Of a DNA stretch of 15,625 bases, positions 5,163 to 12,707 are shown in pieces (the stretch's first letter is position 1; each line of letters opens with the position of its first letter). A program made the translations under genes and the position numbers. Source of the stretch: Candidatus Auribacterota bacterium (GTDB lineage Bacteria > Auribacterota > JAFGBW01); assembly GCA_016932965.1 (NCBI GenBank), contig JAFGBW010000084.1, positions 1 to 15,625 on the forward strand, read 5' to 3'. The notes under the pieces are model-generated. The model made no database searches. It saw only the letters and a program-made list of their open reading frames with translations, and was not told the origin of the DNA.

Positions 5163-7487
5163 ATGAAAATTGATTTGAATTATCTTTCCCGTTCCCAGCT
5201 CAAGCACACATGGCTCAGGGTGTGTTCTTTCTATCGGAAAATCGGAGGAGCACGGACTCTCATCTTTTCTTTCGCCTGTGCTGTTGTCAACATGCTCCTC
5301 TTTATCTCCTTCTATCCCGAAACCAATCAATCAATGAGGGCAAAAGTTTTCTCTTTTTCTTCAGGACTTCTAGGCAATCTGAATAAAAAATCGCTTATTC
5401 TTGAAAGAGAACAACTCTCTCATCAGCAGCCATTCAAAGAAACAATCCGGGAGGCCGTATCCTTTTCAAATGCTCTGCAATCCGAACTGAAACTCCTGGA
5501 AGCGATTCTGACATTTCTTTCTTATTCTTCCGATACCTTGTCAGAAATATCGGCGATTCTATTGAAAAATTCATCAAGGAAAATTCCTGAAATCTCATTG
5601 GACAATGATCAAACCATCTCCATCCCGGTTGCGGATGACATGAAAAAAGCCATACAGCAGCTTGAAAAAACTTTAACGAATCAACTCCATATGAGTTCTG
5701 AAAAGCTGTCTGCTCTGGCAGCAAAAATGACCGCCGAGCCTTCTTCACCTTCTTTTTCCAGCGCCGATCTGCAACAGATTCATGCCCATTACCTTGAAGG
5801 ATTAAAAAAAATCAGAAATCAATTCAGGTCATTGCGCTCTCAGGATATTTTCCCTCCTAAAATCAATGTGACCTATACTAGAAAAGAAGGCGATAAACTG
5901 ATCCGGACAGAAGAACTGGTGCCATTGCCTAAGAGTGTCGATTTCTGGCTGAAAAAATTCAAAGAAAAAATATCTCAATTACTCGCTGATATTGAAAAAC
6001 AAAGCCATATCTTGTTTGATGGGAAGAAAAAACTCATCCCTGATTCCACCGCTGATTCTTCCAAAAGTACCGGAACAAATGAAACGGAAATAATTAACAT
6101 CCTTCCGGAAAACCATCTCAATAACTTGTTCAGACCTGTTTATGAGCTGAACGAAAAAAACGAACAGCGGTTGGTCGAGATGACCAAGAACGCTCTTGCC
6201 AAAAAGGCCAATGAATATATTAGGAACCACCTCCAGGAAAGCAACAAACAGCTTGAAGGAATCAAGGGCCGCATCAATCAGTTGCAACAAAAACAGAACT
6301 CCACTCCATCGCCTGATTTAAGATCTTTTCGAACCGTTGTTCAAAATATGAAGCAATTGGCTCAAAAACTCGAGACCTGGAATGAAAAAGAAGATGCCTA
6401 CTTGAAATCCTTGAGTGAAGCTCTTAGAAAGGAAGCGGAAAACTTCATCCATCAGAACAATGCGTCAACACAGGACCGGGCAGAATTGTCAGCCGGAAAA
6501 ATCATCGGTTTTTTCATTTGTTCCTGGCTGTTTTTTTTGGCACTCCTCGGATGGAGTCCTTTATCTTTTGAAAAAGAAAAAAAAGGCTTTCACTTGTCAG
6601 AGATAAAAGGAACTCAGCCCGATTCTCCTGAAGTCACTGCACAACGGCCACCTTTTCATCCTGAAAAAAACATCCCCTTTCTTTCTCCAGTCGATTGGGA
6701 TCATTATTCCCGTGAGCTTGAACAAATCATCTCATCTCTGCAAACCAATCTCGACACGTGCCGGGACGAGCAGCAGATAACGGATCTGGTCAATCATGTT
6801 TCATCGTATCATGAAGAAGGAATGAAAACAGCGGACCTGCTCATGGATTGTCAGGAAAAAATAAAATCACTCCAAAAAAGCATGCTGCAATCCTCTTTTA
6901 TTTTCCAATCCGTTGAAGAACTTCTGAATCAAAGCGAAGAAGATAATAAGAGCATTGTCAATTCCATCATGAATCTATCCTCGAGGACAAAGAATATCGA
7001 AAGCATTGTGAATATCATTGATAAAATCGCAGACCAGACAAACCTCCTCGCGTTGAACGCGGCTATTGAAGCAGCCAGAAGCGGTAAAATCGGCCGCGGA
7101 TTTGCTGTTGTGGCGGATGAGGTCAAGGAACTGGCTGTCCGCTCCGTCAAGGCCACCGAGGAAATAAAGCACACCATCAGCCAAATCGTGACCGCCACGG
7201 AACATACCATGAATACATACAATAGAGGTGAAAAAAATACTGAACTGATCAAACACAACCTGATAAACTACGTTAACGACATCAAACAAGTTAAAGAGGG
7301 GATTGATGCCCTGTCCCGTCTTCATGATCCCTTGTCCCTTGCCATCAGGGAGCAGATTTCATTTATTGAAAAAATACTCCCGGAAATCAAGAACCTCCAG
7401 CCAGAAGATTCCCGCTGGAATAGCATTCAGCAGGAGGCTCTGAACCTGCAGGAGACATGGAATAAAATGCTTCAAAACGTTAAATAA
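5163..7487 (+). CDS. Methyl-accepting chemotaxis-type receptor, HAMP-less
   Basis: The 774-residue receptor has a first membrane helix at about 32-51, a Lys/Glu/Gln-rich and mostly helical periplasmic region of roughly 395 residues, a second membrane helix at about 446-466, and a cytoplasmic part containing the highly conserved signalling tip ([20 protein letters not shown] from about 620, then [18 protein letters not shown]). The tip is what binds CheW and CheA in this family. I see no HAMP domain after TM2, no recognised Cache or 4HB sensor domain, and no C-terminal CheR-binding pentapeptide. The cytoplasmic arm after the tip is short (about 85 residues). The ATG at 5163 has no clear ribosome site, but a later start would remove TM1. 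It is divergent from mreB, and rlmN follows 44 nt downstream. No che genes are near. Confidence 0.9.
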   Translation: MKIDLNYLSRSQLKHTWLRVCSFYRKIGGARTLIFSFACAVVNMLLFISFYPETNQSMRAKVFSFSSGLLGNLNKKSLILEREQLSHQQPFKETIREAVSFSNALQSELKLLEAILTFLSYSSDTLSEISAILLKNSSRKIPEISLDNDQTISIPVADDMKKAIQQLEKTLTNQLHMSSEKLSALAAKMTAEPSSPSFSSADLQQIHAHYLEGLKKIRNQFRSLRSQDIFPPKINVTYTRKEGDKLIRTEELVPLPKSVDFWLKKFKEKISQLLADIEKQSHILFDGKKKLIPDSTADSSKSTGTNETEIINILPENHLNNLFRPVYELNEKNEQRLVEMTKNALAKKANEYIRNHLQESNKQLEGIKGRINQLQQKQNSTPSPDLRSFRTVVQNMKQLAQKLETWNEKEDAYLKSLSEALRKEAENFIHQNNASTQDRAELSAGKIIGFFICSWLFFLALLGWSPLSFEKEKKGFHLSEIKGTQPDSPEVTAQRPPFHPEKNIPFLSPVDWDHYSRELEQIISSLQTNLDTCRDEQQITDLVNHVSSYHEEGMKTADLLMDCQEKIKSLQKSMLQSSFIFQSVEELLNQSEEDNKSIVNSIMNLSSRTKNIESIVNIIDKIADQTNLLALNAAIEAARSGKIGRGFAVVADEVKELAVRSVKATEEIKHTISQIVTATEHTMNTYNRGEKNTELIKHNLINYVNDIKQVKEGIDALSRLHDPLSLAIREQISFIEKILPEIKNLQPEDSRWNSIQQEALNLQETWNKMLQNVK

Positions 7488-7531
7488 ATCATGGGATTCA
7501 GAAATCATCTCGATCAGGTCATGATGTAACC

Positions 7532-8581
7532 ATGCAGTCTCAACCCGATTCCATCTCTGTCCTAGGTATCACTTACACCGAATTTCTGGAACATTTCATA
7601 CGTGTAACAGGAAAAAAAGATCATTATGCCCGCCCCCTGTACAGACAGATCATGGCAAAAGGGATATATGATCTGAAAAAAGCCACCGCTGAATTCTCCT
7701 CTTCCAACGGCTTTAAAGAAAAAATTTTCAACTCGTTTGATGCGGCCCCTCTTCTGTCTTGTGAACAAGAATGGATATCTGAAAACACGAAAAAAATTGT
7801 TTTCACCGCATCTGACGGACGAAAAATCGAATCCGTACTCGTTCCAATGAAAACCTATAAAACATTATGCGTCTCCTCTCAAATAGGATGCGTGCGAAAA
7901 TGCATCTTTTGCGAAACAGGACGCAACAAACTCATTCGCAATTTATCTGCGGGAGAAATCGTTTCCCAAATGTATTATGTAAAACACATCCTGAAAGAAC
8001 CGGTCAGAAATATCGTGTTCATGGGAATGGGGGAACCGTTAGACAACTTCGATGCCGTCATACAATCAATCCGCGTTTTGAATGACCGTTTCGGATTGAG
8101 CCTTCCCATGGGACATATCACGGTTTCCACAGCCGGAATCATCAATAAAATCAATGAATTGCGCACTCTGAACTGGAAAAAATTAAGGCTGGCTGTCTCC
8201 TTGAATGCCTGTACGGATGAATTAAGAAACCGTTTGATGCCTGTCAATAAAACCTATCCTCTGGCAGATTTGAAAGCATGCCTCAAAGAATATCCTCTGC
8301 ATCAAAACGGGGTTATTCTCCTGGGTTATGTCTTGATAAAGGGAATAAATGATTCTCTAAATGATGCGGAAAGACTGGTCTCTTTTTGCAGAGGATTGAA
8401 AGTCAGGGTCAATCTGATTCCGTATAATCCCTGCAGCAGTTCTGATTTCCAGATACCCGATCCTCTGGGTTACAATGTCTTTTATGAATATCTGATTCAA
8501 AATAAAATCCATGTTATCACAAGACGAAGCAAAGGCAGTTCCATCATGGCTGGTTGCGGACAATTGGGAAAAAATGCATGA
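7532..8581 (+). CDS. rlmN: Radical SAM 23S rRNA/tRNA adenine-C2 methyltransferase RlmN
   Basis: RlmN methylates C2 of A2503 in 23S rRNA and of A37 in some tRNAs, using a methylated-Cys intermediate. The 349-residue protein has the CxxxCxxC cluster motif at C120, C124 and C127 (QIGCVRKCIFCETG), the first family Cys in TLCVSS (C113), the SAM-binding GMGEPL motif, SLNA and LMPVN segments, and the C-terminal catalytic Cys in AGCGQL (C342). Length and motif order fit RlmN rather than Cfr. The cluster loop, with Arg-Lys before the second Cys and CETG instead of the commoner CATG/CSTA, places it in a divergent subgroup, so the exact substrate is less sure. The ATG at 7532 has only a weak AGGT upstream. 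It is probably co-transcribed with the receptor gene and converges on dsbD. Confidence 0.9.
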   Translation: MQSQPDSISVLGITYTEFLEHFIRVTGKKDHYARPLYRQIMAKGIYDLKKATAEFSSSNGFKEKIFNSFDAAPLLSCEQEWISENTKKIVFTASDGRKIESVLVPMKTYKTLCVSSQIGCVRKCIFCETGRNKLIRNLSAGEIVSQMYYVKHILKEPVRNIVFMGMGEPLDNFDAVIQSIRVLNDRFGLSLPMGHITVSTAGIINKINELRTLNWKKLRLAVSLNACTDELRNRLMPVNKTYPLADLKACLKEYPLHQNGVILLGYVLIKGINDSLNDAERLVSFCRGLKVRVNLIPYNPCSSSDFQIPDPLGYNVFYEYLIQNKIHVITRRSKGSSIMAGCGQLGKNA

Positions 8582-8613
8582 TCTGCTGATCCAGATATGA
8601 CCGCTTAAAAAAA

Positions 8614-10323
8614 TCAGTCAATAGTTGAAACAGATTCCTGATCAGATGAAGTAGACAGCAACCTGTTCATGAACTCAAAAAATTGCTGTTTGGTATAAAC
8701 ATCCGGAAGGGTTTCTACCTGCATGGGATTACCCGGCAGATAAACAGCCAGAAAAGGGACTGCATACCCCCCTCTTTTCTTTAATTCCTCTTCTGCTTCC
8801 CTGTTTTTTCTTGTGATATCGGCTGTTAAAAACAAAATATTTTTTTCTTTAAAAAAATCCTGCACTTCACCTGATTGGAGAACCCATTTCTCATTCAATT
8901 TACAATTGGGACACCAGTCAGCGGTAAAATCCACAACAACAACCTGATCGTTACCCAGCGCGGATTGCACTTTTTCTATTGAGAACAGCTGATGGCCGGA
9001 TAGGATCTCAACCTTCGAATGAAACGAGGGCCAAAAAACGGCTGTTGCAAGGCTGAATAATATGACCGACAATACTTTCACGAATTTATTGGGTGAAATG
9101 CTGAAAAACCACCCGAAAAATGCGGTCAGAAGAAAGAGGGATAAGGCAGGCAATCTTTGCGGTTCAGATAAAAGCGACAAAAGATAGACGAGGGTTCCCA
9201 TCATGATGAACGCGGTTGCTTCCTTAAACCGGAGCATCCAGGGGCCTGGTTTCGGCAACCACTTCCGGAATCCCGGAACAAGAACAATCAAAATAAAAGG
9301 CAGAACCATGCCTGTTCCTATAAAAAAATATATCGTGAAAATAATCCATGGGTGTTGACGGGACGTCCAGAATAAAGTGCCTCCTAAAAAAGGTCCGCTG
9401 CAGGGAGTGGCCAGAAGCGTGGCAAGAATCCCCTTAAAAAAATCATTCATCCTGCCCTGATTTTTACCCAGATGGGCGGATGTCGTCGCAGCGATAAAAT
9501 AAAAAGGGATGATTTCGAATAAACTTAAAATGAATAAAGTCAAAAGGATCCCCATACTAATGATAAATCCTGAGTATTGAAACTGCTGTCCCCATAATAC
9601 ATGCGCGAAAGCGGTCACTGAAGCCAATGCCATGAAAACCATCAGAACCCCAAGGCTGTACAACAAGGCAGATTGCAGCGCCTTTCTTTTCTCCAATGTA
9701 ACCACTGAAAGAACTTTAAGGCTTAAAACAGGTAGAACACACGGCATGAAGTTCAAACAAAATCCGGCAAGGACACTGAGAAAAATAAAATAAATAGTCT
9801 CATGAACAGAATAACCGGCGTTATTTTCCCGGCTAAAAGAAAAAGGTTTCCCAGAAGCCGGCACGGGCAGAATGAAACTCAGATCTTCATCAATAGGATA
9901 ACAGGCCCTTTCACAAGCCATCCCTTCAATATGGATCTTTACTAAGTTCTCATCTGATCTCAGGGTACGAGGCACGTAAAAAGAAACGGAAAGCATGAAA
10001 TCTTCCTTCCATGCCATGACCCACTCGCTCAATTGCGGAAGATCAAAACGTTCTGCTTCAGGGTAAATGACTTGAGCCTCGGAAAAAGGTTCCAATGTAA
10101 CGGTCAGAGGGATCCCTGTGCCGGGTCCTTTTGGATTGGCATAGACATGCCATCCTTCTTTCACCGCAGCCTTGATCTTAAAATGATATCTTTCCCCGAG
10201 CCGAGCAGGATCTTCACTGAACTGCAATTCAAAACGGACCGGTTTTTCCAGCGCTTCAACGGCCTGTGCTAAAAGGAAAAACAAACACATCCATTGAATC
10301 AAATTTTTTAATAGGGATCTCAT
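8614..10323 (-). CDS. dsbD: Thiol:disulfide interchange protein DsbD
   Basis: DsbD carries electrons from cytoplasmic thioredoxin across the inner membrane to periplasmic thiol proteins. From the ATG at 10323 it has 569 residues: a signal peptide (1-23), an N-terminal immunoglobulin-like alpha domain with C137 and C141 (ACERACYP), about eight membrane segments, and a C-terminal thioredoxin domain with W470-C-P-N-C474 and a later cis-Pro in AVPFL. The two membrane redox Cys are C195 in FMPCVLP and C308 in ATPCSGPFLG. The alpha-domain Cys pair is spaced CxxxC, closer than the E. coli arrangement. A TTG at 10332 is in frame with a weak AGAAG before it and could be the real start. The gene is divergent from an exported thioredoxin, a likely redox partner. 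Confidence 0.95.
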   Translation of the reverse strand: MRSLLKNLIQWMCLFFLLAQAVEALEKPVRFELQFSEDPARLGERYHFKIKAAVKEGWHVYANPKGPGTGIPLTVTLEPFSEAQVIYPEAERFDLPQLSEWVMAWKEDFMLSVSFYVPRTLRSDENLVKIHIEGMACERACYPIDEDLSFILPVPASGKPFSFSRENNAGYSVHETIYFIFLSVLAGFCLNFMPCVLPVLSLKVLSVVTLEKRKALQSALLYSLGVLMVFMALASVTAFAHVLWGQQFQYSGFIISMGILLTLFILSLFEIIPFYFIAATTSAHLGKNQGRMNDFFKGILATLLATPCSGPFLGGTLFWTSRQHPWIIFTIYFFIGTGMVLPFILIVLVPGFRKWLPKPGPWMLRFKEATAFIMMGTLVYLLSLLSEPQRLPALSLFLLTAFFGWFFSISPNKFVKVLSVILFSLATAVFWPSFHSKVEILSGHQLFSIEKVQSALGNDQVVVVDFTADWCPNCKLNEKWVLQSGEVQDFFKEKNILFLTADITRKNREAEEELKKRGGYAVPFLAVYLPGNPMQVETLPDVYTKQQFFEFMNRLLSTSSDQESVSTID

Positions 10324-10366
10324 GAGGCTCAAAATAATTCTTCTATACCTTCCATAGTGGAAAGCT

Positions 10367-10372
10367 TATAAT
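10367..10372 (+). promoter_or_regulatory. -10 box for the zinc-ribbon thioredoxin gene
   Basis: A perfect TATAAT lies 45 nt before the plus-strand ATG at 10418. The -35 region is poor, and an inverted repeat TTCCA-TAG-TGGAA (10350-10362) occupies the space, hinting at an activator or operator. The dsbD promoter must overlap this 85-bp region but is not clear. Confidence 0.4.
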
Positions 10373-10391
10373 AGATTATTCTAACATACAA

Positions 10392-10414
10392 ATACAAAAA
10401 CTTGTATCGGGAGG
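10392..10414 (+). promoter_or_regulatory. Leader hairpin abutting a strong ribosome site
   Basis: ATACAA-AAAC-TTGTAT (10392-10407) is a 6-bp stem with a 4-nt loop. It ends one base before GGGAGG (10409-10414), which is only 3 nt from the ATG at 10418 (and 12 nt from a second in-frame ATG at 10427). Such a hairpin could modulate ribosome access. Confidence 0.35.
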
Positions 10415-10417
10415 ACG

Positions 10418-11029
10418 ATGTTAGAAATGAAAATATTTCTTCAATTCATGGTATCTTGTCTTATTTTTGTATCTGCTTTCGCGGCCAATATCTGTCCTAA
10501 ATGTCATTATGAAAATGCCGATGGCGAACGCTACTGCGTGAATTGCGCGGAAGAAATAAAGCCTATTTCTGACGAAGAAAAAGAAAGACTTGAACAGATC
10601 AACAAGAAACGATTCCTTAAGGCAGAAGAGATCCGCAAGAAAGAAGCTGAAAAACAAATTGAATCCGCCGACACTCCTCCGGCAAGCACCTCTAAAACCA
10701 AGAGCAAGATACTGATCATTTGTGCGAACGGAAAAAATGTCAATCTGGAAGGTCATGCGGTCAGGGGAGCAGTCACTATTTTTGATTTTCATGCCGACTG
10801 GTGCGGCCCTTGTCAGACATTAAAACAGGATTTGGAACCTTTTGTTCTGGGAACAAAAAATGTGTATCTGAAAAAAATAAACATCGTTCACTGGAAATCT
10901 CCTGTGGCCTTGAGATATCAAATACACAGTGTCCCGTCTGTCTGGATATTCGATAAAAATGCCATCTTAGTCCGAAAAAACCTCAATGCAATCGAAGAAA
11001 TTCAGAAAGCCGTATCAGAATTGTTATGA
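10418..11029 (+). CDS. Exported zinc-ribbon/thioredoxin fusion protein
   Basis: The 203-residue protein has a signal peptide (1 to about 23, ending SAFAA). Directly after it comes a double-CxxC zinc ribbon (C26, C29, C40, C43: CPKC and CVNC), then a charged helix rich in Glu and Lys (about 51-82), a short Ser/Thr/Pro linker, and a thioredoxin fold (about 97-203) with active site W128-C-G-P-C132 and cis-Pro in SVPSVW (P173). The classical WCGPC is that of reducing thioredoxins. Divergent dsbD could keep it reduced in the periplasm. Zinc ribbons are usually cytoplasmic, so here the four Cys may bind metal or be themselves redox substrates. The lipobox is absent. The start at 10418 has GGGAGG close upstream. 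Confidence 0.85.
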   Translation: MLEMKIFLQFMVSCLIFVSAFAANICPKCHYENADGERYCVNCAEEIKPISDEEKERLEQINKKRFLKAEEIRKKEAEKQIESADTPPASTSKTKSKILIICANGKNVNLEGHAVRGAVTIFDFHADWCGPCQTLKQDLEPFVLGTKNVYLKKINIVHWKSPVALRYQIHSVPSVWIFDKNAILVRKNLNAIEEIQKAVSELL

Positions 11030-11082
11030 CTCTCTGATCACGGCCCCCCTCTTGCCAGGATTGGACTATACTCATAACAATT
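11019..11082. repeat. 11-bp inverted repeat formed by two convergent gene ends
   Basis: AATTGTTATGA (11019-11029) and its exact complement (11072-11082) include the last codons and stops of the two converging genes, both ending Leu-Leu-stop as TTG TTA TGA. The 42 bases between hold no T-run terminator. A stem around such a long loop might act as a two-way transcription barrier, or the match may be accidental. Confidence 0.4.
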
Positions 11083-11527
11083 TGATCATGGCCACTTCAA
11101 TGCAGTTATGAAGCTTAGAACAGTAGATGCAATCCTTATAGACTTTTTCAGGGAGACTCTCTTTTTGGACCTCCTTGAAATCAAGAGCATTAAAAAAATG
11201 CACGGCCTGGGTCAGCGCAAAAATTCGCGTCAAACCCAGCTTCTCGGCTTCCTTCAATGTCGATTTTGCCAGAAGTGCGCCAATCCCCTGCTTTCTTCGT
11301 GAACAATGAACAACCAGTGAACGCAATTCAGCCAGATTGCAGGAATAGATGTGCAGGGCTGCACAACCCACCACCTTTTTCTTCTCCACAGCGACAAAAA
11401 AATCACGGATATTCGCGCAGATTTTCTCAAGAGGGAATGAAAGTAAAAAATCCTTTTCAGACGGATTATTGATCAATGAGCTGATTGAATCCACGTCCGA
11501 CAGAACTGCTTTGCGTATTCGGACCAT
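11072..11527 (-). CDS. GNAT N-acetyltransferase, ArgA-like short form
   Basis: This 151-residue single-domain GNAT protein begins MVRIRKAVLSDVDSISSLIN. It has the acetyl-CoA motif R-x-x-G-x-G in RRKQGIGALL, a beta4 strand with ALHIYSCNLAELRSLVV before it, and the C-terminal FFNALDFKEVQKESLPEKV then DCIYCSKLHNC. That tail, with its KESLPxKVxxDC and following Cys, is characteristic of the short ArgA-like group (COG1246) linked to N-acetylglutamate formation, the first step of arginine synthesis. The frame allows GTG at 11530, but the ATG at 11527 overlaps the accA stop as TGATG and is preferred. Coupling to accA makes sense only loosely (both use acetyl-CoA). The acceptor is not proved by sequence. 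Confidence 0.85.
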   Translation of the reverse strand: MVRIRKAVLSDVDSISSLINNPSEKDFLLSFPLEKICANIRDFFVAVEKKKVVGCAALHIYSCNLAELRSLVVHCSRRKQGIGALLAKSTLKEAEKLGLTRIFALTQAVHFFNALDFKEVQKESLPEKVYKDCIYCSKLHNCIEVAMIKLL

Positions 11528-12555
11528 CACTCAACTGGTTTGTTAAATGCCGGCGAAGGGCCTATTTCCATCTCTGTTTGAGAAACGGAAGGTTGCGACA
11601 ATGCCTGGGTTTGATATACGCCGATTTGACGGAATTTTTCCTGACGATGACGGATCAACGCCTCACCCCCCAGGCGAGAAAATTCTTCTATCGTTTGGAT
11701 AATGGAAAGCTTGATCGTCTGAGCCATCTCCTGAGGATTACGGTGAGCACCGCCAAGCGGTTCTTCCAGAATTTCATCAACGATGCCGAAAGCATGCAGG
11801 TCAGTGGCTGTCATTTTCAGGGCTTGGGCAGCCTCAGGAGTTTTAGTGGCTGTCTTCCATAAAATCGCGGCGCAACCTTCCGGTGAAATCACTGAATAAT
11901 AAGCATGTTCAAGCATGACGATCTTATCCCCCACAGCGATCCCCAAAGCGCCTCCGGAACCTCCTTCTCCTATGACATAACAGATCACCGGCGTCTTCAA
12001 ACTCATCATTTCACGTAAATTAACGGCAATCGCGGAAGCCTGGCCTCTTTCCTCAGCACTGATACCCGGAAAGGCACCCGGAGTGTCAATGAAACTGATG
12101 ATCGGAACCTGAAAACGGCTCGCCATTTGCATGATCCGTAATGCCTTGCGATATCCTTCCGGATGAGCCATCCCGAAATTACGGAACAATTTCTCCTTGG
12201 TGTCTTTGCCCTTCTGTTGTCCGATAACGACAACGCCGTGGCCACCGACCGTCGCCAGACCGGCTATGATCGCGTTGTCATCACCAAATACCCTGTCTCC
12301 ATGCAACTCAATAAAATCTTTAAAAATGAAAGAAATATAATCCAGCGTATTGGGCCGGTTCGGATGCCGTGCGATTTTCAACCGCTGATCCGGAGACAGA
12401 TTGCGATAAAGCTGTTTTTTCTTCTCTATGACTTCTTTTTCCAGAACCGCAATCGTTTCCGAAAAATCAATCTTCTCATTCAATGCCTTTTCTTTTAATT
12501 GAACGATATTTTTTTCAATTTCCATTAAGGGTTTTTCAAAATCCAAGGGTTCCAT
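11527..12555 (-). CDS. accA: Acetyl-CoA carboxylase carboxyltransferase subunit alpha
   Basis: AccA pairs with AccD to move carboxyl from biotinylated AccB to acetyl-CoA, giving malonyl-CoA for fatty acid synthesis. The 342-residue protein has the AccA N-terminal helical part (LDFEKPLMEIEKNI), HPNRPNTLDYI at 64-74, the crotonase-fold core with DTPGAFPGI at 157-165, and the oxyanion region GEGGSGGALG at 196-205. Length is slightly above the usual 315-325 because of a Gln/Ser/Pro-rich C-terminal tail. The ATG at 12555 has GAGGA (12565-12569) 9 nt upstream. The GNAT gene overlaps its stop by one base. No accD lies in the window, so the carboxyltransferase subunits are encoded apart. Confidence 0.97.
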   Translation of the reverse strand: MEPLDFEKPLMEIEKNIVQLKEKALNEKIDFSETIAVLEKEVIEKKKQLYRNLSPDQRLKIARHPNRPNTLDYISFIFKDFIELHGDRVFGDDNAIIAGLATVGGHGVVVIGQQKGKDTKEKLFRNFGMAHPEGYRKALRIMQMASRFQVPIISFIDTPGAFPGISAEERGQASAIAVNLREMMSLKTPVICYVIGEGGSGGALGIAVGDKIVMLEHAYYSVISPEGCAAILWKTATKTPEAAQALKMTATDLHAFGIVDEILEEPLGGAHRNPQEMAQTIKLSIIQTIEEFSRLGGEALIRHRQEKFRQIGVYQTQALSQPSVSQTEMEIGPSPAFNKPVE

Positions 12556-12588
12556 AGATAAGCATCCTCGTTAAAATACTGATCACTT

Positions 12589-12594
12589 ATTATA
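12589..12594 (-). promoter_or_regulatory. Possible -10 box for accA
   Basis: The minus strand reads a perfect TATAAT, giving initiation near 12582 and a leader of about 27 nt before the ATG at 12555. No good -35 lies at 16-18 bp. It suggests accA and the GNAT gene can be transcribed apart from psd and ldt. Confidence 0.35.
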
Positions 12595-12679
12595 TTAAAA
12601 ATTCAGACTGCGGCTTTTCAGTGATATCAGTGATAAAAAACATTGCACTAGGCGCATTTGTTAACTTCTCATCAAACAT
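12590..12679 (-). CDS. Candidate 29-residue small ORF between ldt and accA
   Basis: An ATG at 12679 opens a 29-codon frame (MFDEKLTNAPSAMFF, then ITDITEKPQSEFLI, stop TAA at 12592-12590). GGTGAT, part of the anti-SD complement, lies 6 nt upstream. The composition looks protein-like (few rare residues, no low-complexity run), and the frame stays open about 11 codons further upstream without a standard start. It contains a 9-bp tandem repeat that keeps frame. The end overlaps the likely accA -10 box, so it may be chance. No signal peptide, membrane segment or known motif is seen. Confidence 0.3.
   Translation of the reverse strand: MFDEKLTNAPSAMFFITDITEKPQSEFLI
12618..12635. repeat. 9-bp tandem duplication
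   Basis: TCAGTGATA occurs twice in direct succession. In the minus-strand small ORF it encodes Ile-Thr-Asp-Ile-Thr. It lies about 25 bp upstream of the likely accA -10 box, so it could also be a pair of regulator half-sites. Confidence 0.5.
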
Positions 12680-12707
12680 CGTGCCATCACCATTCGAATT
12701 CTGATTA

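Noticed and set aside
6929-7325. Minus-strand frames opposite the chemoreceptor signalling domain
   Set aside because: They mirror the highly conserved receptor tip; no independent coding signals.
8581-8596. Hairpin ATCTG/CAGAT between rlmN and dsbD as terminator
   Set aside because: Only five base pairs and no T-run follows on the plus strand; on the minus strand the T-run precedes the hairpin.
12163-12498. Plus-strand frame of 111 codons opposite accA
   Set aside because: Antisense shadow of accA; composition is unlike a real protein.
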